Positions 4,812 through 6,818 of a stretch of DNA of 6,818 nucleotides are shown in pieces (positions within the stretch are counted from its first letter, which is position 1; each line of letters opens with the position of its first letter). The notes below the pieces were generated by a model. The model did no database searches, had not been told where the DNA came from, and saw only the letters and a program-made list of their open reading frames with translations. The stretch comes from Bacteriovoracaceae bacterium. GTDB taxonomy: Bacteria; Bdellovibrionota; Bacteriovoracia; Bacteriovoracales; Bacteriovoracaceae. The stretch is from assembly GCA_947440875.1 (NCBI GenBank), contig CANETG010000137.1, positions 1 through 6,818 of the forward strand, in the 5' to 3' direction. Position numbers and translations under genes: made by a program.

Positions 4812-6818
4812 TCATCCCCGGTAGTACGTTTCAAAAAAGACGTTCGGATTTTTGGGCAGAACATCGCGTAGTCCCTGGACATGCGAAAAGACATCACGAT
4901 CCGCTCCGCTCATGGCAAAAACATTGGTGAAACCTTGAGACAAAAGCCGCTTCATGATGACATCCCCCCGCTGACCTTTCTCAAGGTGATGGTCGAGGAG
5001 AAAAAAATCTTCTTTTGAAAAGCTCGAGATCTTCTCTTCGAGCGATTTTATGTCAGGAAATGTATGGCAATCGATGTCCCGCTGGAGTGCCTCATCTTTC
5101 CAAATTCTCCGCACTAATTTTTCATCATCGAGGACGATCAACCGACCTTGCTCACTGGTCTTCACAAGGCGGAGCGGAAAATGCTTGAGTAATCCTTTGG
5201 GATAGACCCTCATGCCGAGGGGACCGGCCTCCTTCATGATTTCCGGATTGGTCGCAACCGACGAAATAAGAATGGCATTGGCGCGGATGTTAAGTTGGGC
5301 GATGACTTCGATTCCCGTTATCCCGCCATCATTTAAATCATGATCAACGAGAAAGATGGTCTGACCAAGATCGGTTGAGGAAATTTTTTTGGCGCGCTCG
5401 ATGAAGTCGCCCACTTTCTGGAAAGCCTCTATCTCCACACCGACTGCGGAGAAGAGAATCCGGAGCTCTTCGATGAACCAGCGATCATCGTCCAAGACGA
5501 GAATCTTTTTGGCGGGATGAACCTTGAGTTCTTTGACTAGAATCTCTGGCCTCTCAATGATCGGTAGCCGAAGTAAGATCAGTGCACCTTGTTCATGATT
5601 CCCAATTTCAACGCTACCGTTCCAAGACCTCATTGTCTCAAAGGCGTAACTCAACCCCAAACCATTGCCCCCGTCTTTATGACTAATCCCTCGGGTAATC
5701 GGGTTTTGGAGCATAGAGACGGGAAAACCTGGACCATTATCTTTGATGAGCACATGGATCTCGCCACTCTCAAACGATAGACCCACCTTCACTTCCCCTC
5801 TCTCGTCGACTGCCTCTAGAGCATTGTTCAAAAGATTGGTGAGAATACGCTTAAGTTGACCCTGATGGGCCTTCACAACGGTATGAAAATGCTCTTCATC
5901 GCTGGTAAGAAAAGTCACAGTCTTACCCTGATCGCCAAGGAGATAGTTCCTTTCATCAACGACACCCTTAAGGAAAGGAATCAAGAAAATCTCCTGGCTA
6001 TCATCGATGCCAGGAGCGAATTTTTTCTCTGAAACAAGGAGGTCCTCGGCAACTTGCCTGATACTTTTCATCGCACTGGCGACCATCTCAGTCTGTTTCT
6101 CACCTAAAGCGTACTCGAGCATCGCCAGAGGGGATCTGATATCGTGAGCGACTTGAGCAGTCATGAGACGAATTTTTCGTGCCATTTCGATTTGACCTTC
6201 GGTCTCTTTTCTCTCCTGCTGAATGCGATCATACATGACATCAAAAAGGGCTTCCCTCATTTCAAGCGGAGTTGTTTTCAGTAAATTATCAAGCTCCTCG
6301 CCTTTGAGTTCAGCTGAAGATTTTTTGAGAACTTCGGAAATCTGGAGTACCGAATCGTAAAGATACTGGACGGCAAAAGTAATGGTGATGCAACCGAAGA
6401 TCATCCCGAAAGAAATAGTGACCACACCGTACCATGAACTATTAAGTGTGAATCCCAGGAATAAAAGCGGGACCGCCAGCGCAAGCACGAGACGAAAACG
6501 CATGGTCGTAATCAGTGACTTCTCCGAAAAAAGTTCGAAGTTTCCAAGCGACTTACCATCTAAAATTGCCGGAAGAGAGACAATCACACCCGACATAGTC
6601 CATAAAAAAGCGTTGAAACTGAGTACGGCTTGGCTCCTGTTGATGGTCTCAATTTGAATGGCCCAGTCCGTAATCGCAAATGAGAAAAGACCGACGTTGA
6701 ATAGGGCCTGAGAAATATTTCGAGATGAAATAAATGCATAAAGACTCGTCTGCATCAGAAATGTAGACGCCAGAAGAGCAGATAATGAAATGAAGAGAAA
6801 ACGTGTGGAATCGGGGGA
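4812..6818 (-). CDS. Membrane-bound hybrid histidine kinase with two receiver domains (5' end outside window)
   Basis: The frame stays open to the right edge, so the start lies beyond 6818; the first in-window Met is at 6755 and numbering is from it. Upstream of Met1, 21 more in-frame codons encode a hydrophobic stretch (FLFISLSALLASTFL). Together with segments at about 45-65, 86-104 and 108-132 this gives a multi-pass membrane sensor with no large external domain visible. A helical linker (135-195) leads to the HisKA site His204 (QVAHDIRSPLAML). The ATPase domain has an N-box (NLLNNALEA, Asn311), DNGPGF (339-344) and GGNGLGLSY (362-370). Receiver 1 (about 417-525) has DDD 422-424, phospho-acceptor Asp471 (alternatively Asp473), Ser498 and Lys520. 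Receiver 2 (about 538-647) has DDE 543-545 region, Asp588, Ser616 and Lys635. Both look competent. There is no output domain, so signalling must pass to another protein, probably through a phosphotransfer partner not seen here. No cognate regulator is in the window. Confidence 0.92.
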   Translation of the reverse strand, partial: SPDSTRFLFISLSALLASTFLMQTSLYAFISSRNISQALFNVGLFSFAITDWAIQIETINRSQAVLSFNAFLWTMSGVIVSLPAILDGKSLGNFELFSEKSLITTMRFRLVLALAVPLLFLGFTLNSSWYGVVTISFGMIFGCITITFAVQYLYDSVLQISEVLKKSSAELKGEELDNLLKTTPLEMREALFDVMYDRIQQERKETEGQIEMARKIRLMTAQVAHDIRSPLAMLEYALGEKQTEMVASAMKSIRQVAEDLLVSEKKFAPGIDDSQEIFLIPFLKGVVDERNYLLGDQGKTVTFLTSDEEHFHTVVKAHQGQLKRILTNLLNNALEAVDERGEVKVGLSFESGEIHVLIKDNGPGFPVSMLQNPITRGISHKDGGNGLGLSYAFETMRSWNGSVEIGNHEQGALILLRLPIIERPEILVKELKVHPAKKILVLDDDRWFIEELRILFSAVGVEIEAFQKVGDFIERAKKISSTDLGQTIFLVDHDLNDGGITGIEVIAQLNIRANAILISSVATNPEIMKEAGPLGMRVYPKGLLKHFPLRLVKTSEQGRLIVLDDEKLVRRIWKDEALQRDIDCHTFPDIKSLEEKISSFSKEDFFLLDHHLEKGQRGDVIMKRLLSQGFTNVFAMSGADRDVFSHVQGLRDVLPKNPNVFFETYYRG

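Overview
The window looks like a stretch of a Gram-negative bacterial chromosome at the edge of an integrated element. The Gram-negative assignment rests on Sec-type signal peptides followed by short beta-strand-rich outer-membrane-like proteins, one ending in the terminal Phe typical of BAM substrates. The mix of many-domain signalling proteins, small outer-membrane proteins and a secreted matrixin-like protease resembles Bdellovibrio/Bacteriovorax-type (Bdellovibrionota) genomes. That assignment is an impression from gene style only, with no marker gene to support it.

Left part (1-1390): the C-terminal end of an excisionase-like helix-turn-helix protein overlaps, by ATGA, a complete tyrosine recombinase. 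This xis-int pair is typical of the end of an integrative element or prophage. A hairpin containing an 8-bp direct repeat follows and is both a terminator candidate and a possible junction. Beyond it the genes look like ordinary chromosome.

Middle (1392-3089): a formamidopyrimidine-DNA glycosylase (MutM/Fpg) is interrupted by a -1 frameshift at an A6 run. Its restored C-terminus is the 'zincless finger' type best known from plant and fungal enzymes. A small helical protein of unknown function follows. On the opposite strand lies a bicupin protein with two ChrR-like metal sites.

Right part (3090-6818): a tight co-directional cluster encodes two small outer-membrane-like proteins (the first also frameshifted) and a secreted metzincin-type protease. 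The spacing (TTGA overlap, then 8 nt) suggests one transcript. Convergent to it, and running off the right edge, is a membrane-bound hybrid histidine kinase with two C-terminal receiver domains.

Two genes each carry an apparent single-base deletion. Either the assembly has homopolymer errors here or the region is decaying; raw reads would decide. The least explained item is the outer-membrane-protein pair plus protease cluster. I see no RNA gene, CRISPR array or insertion sequence.
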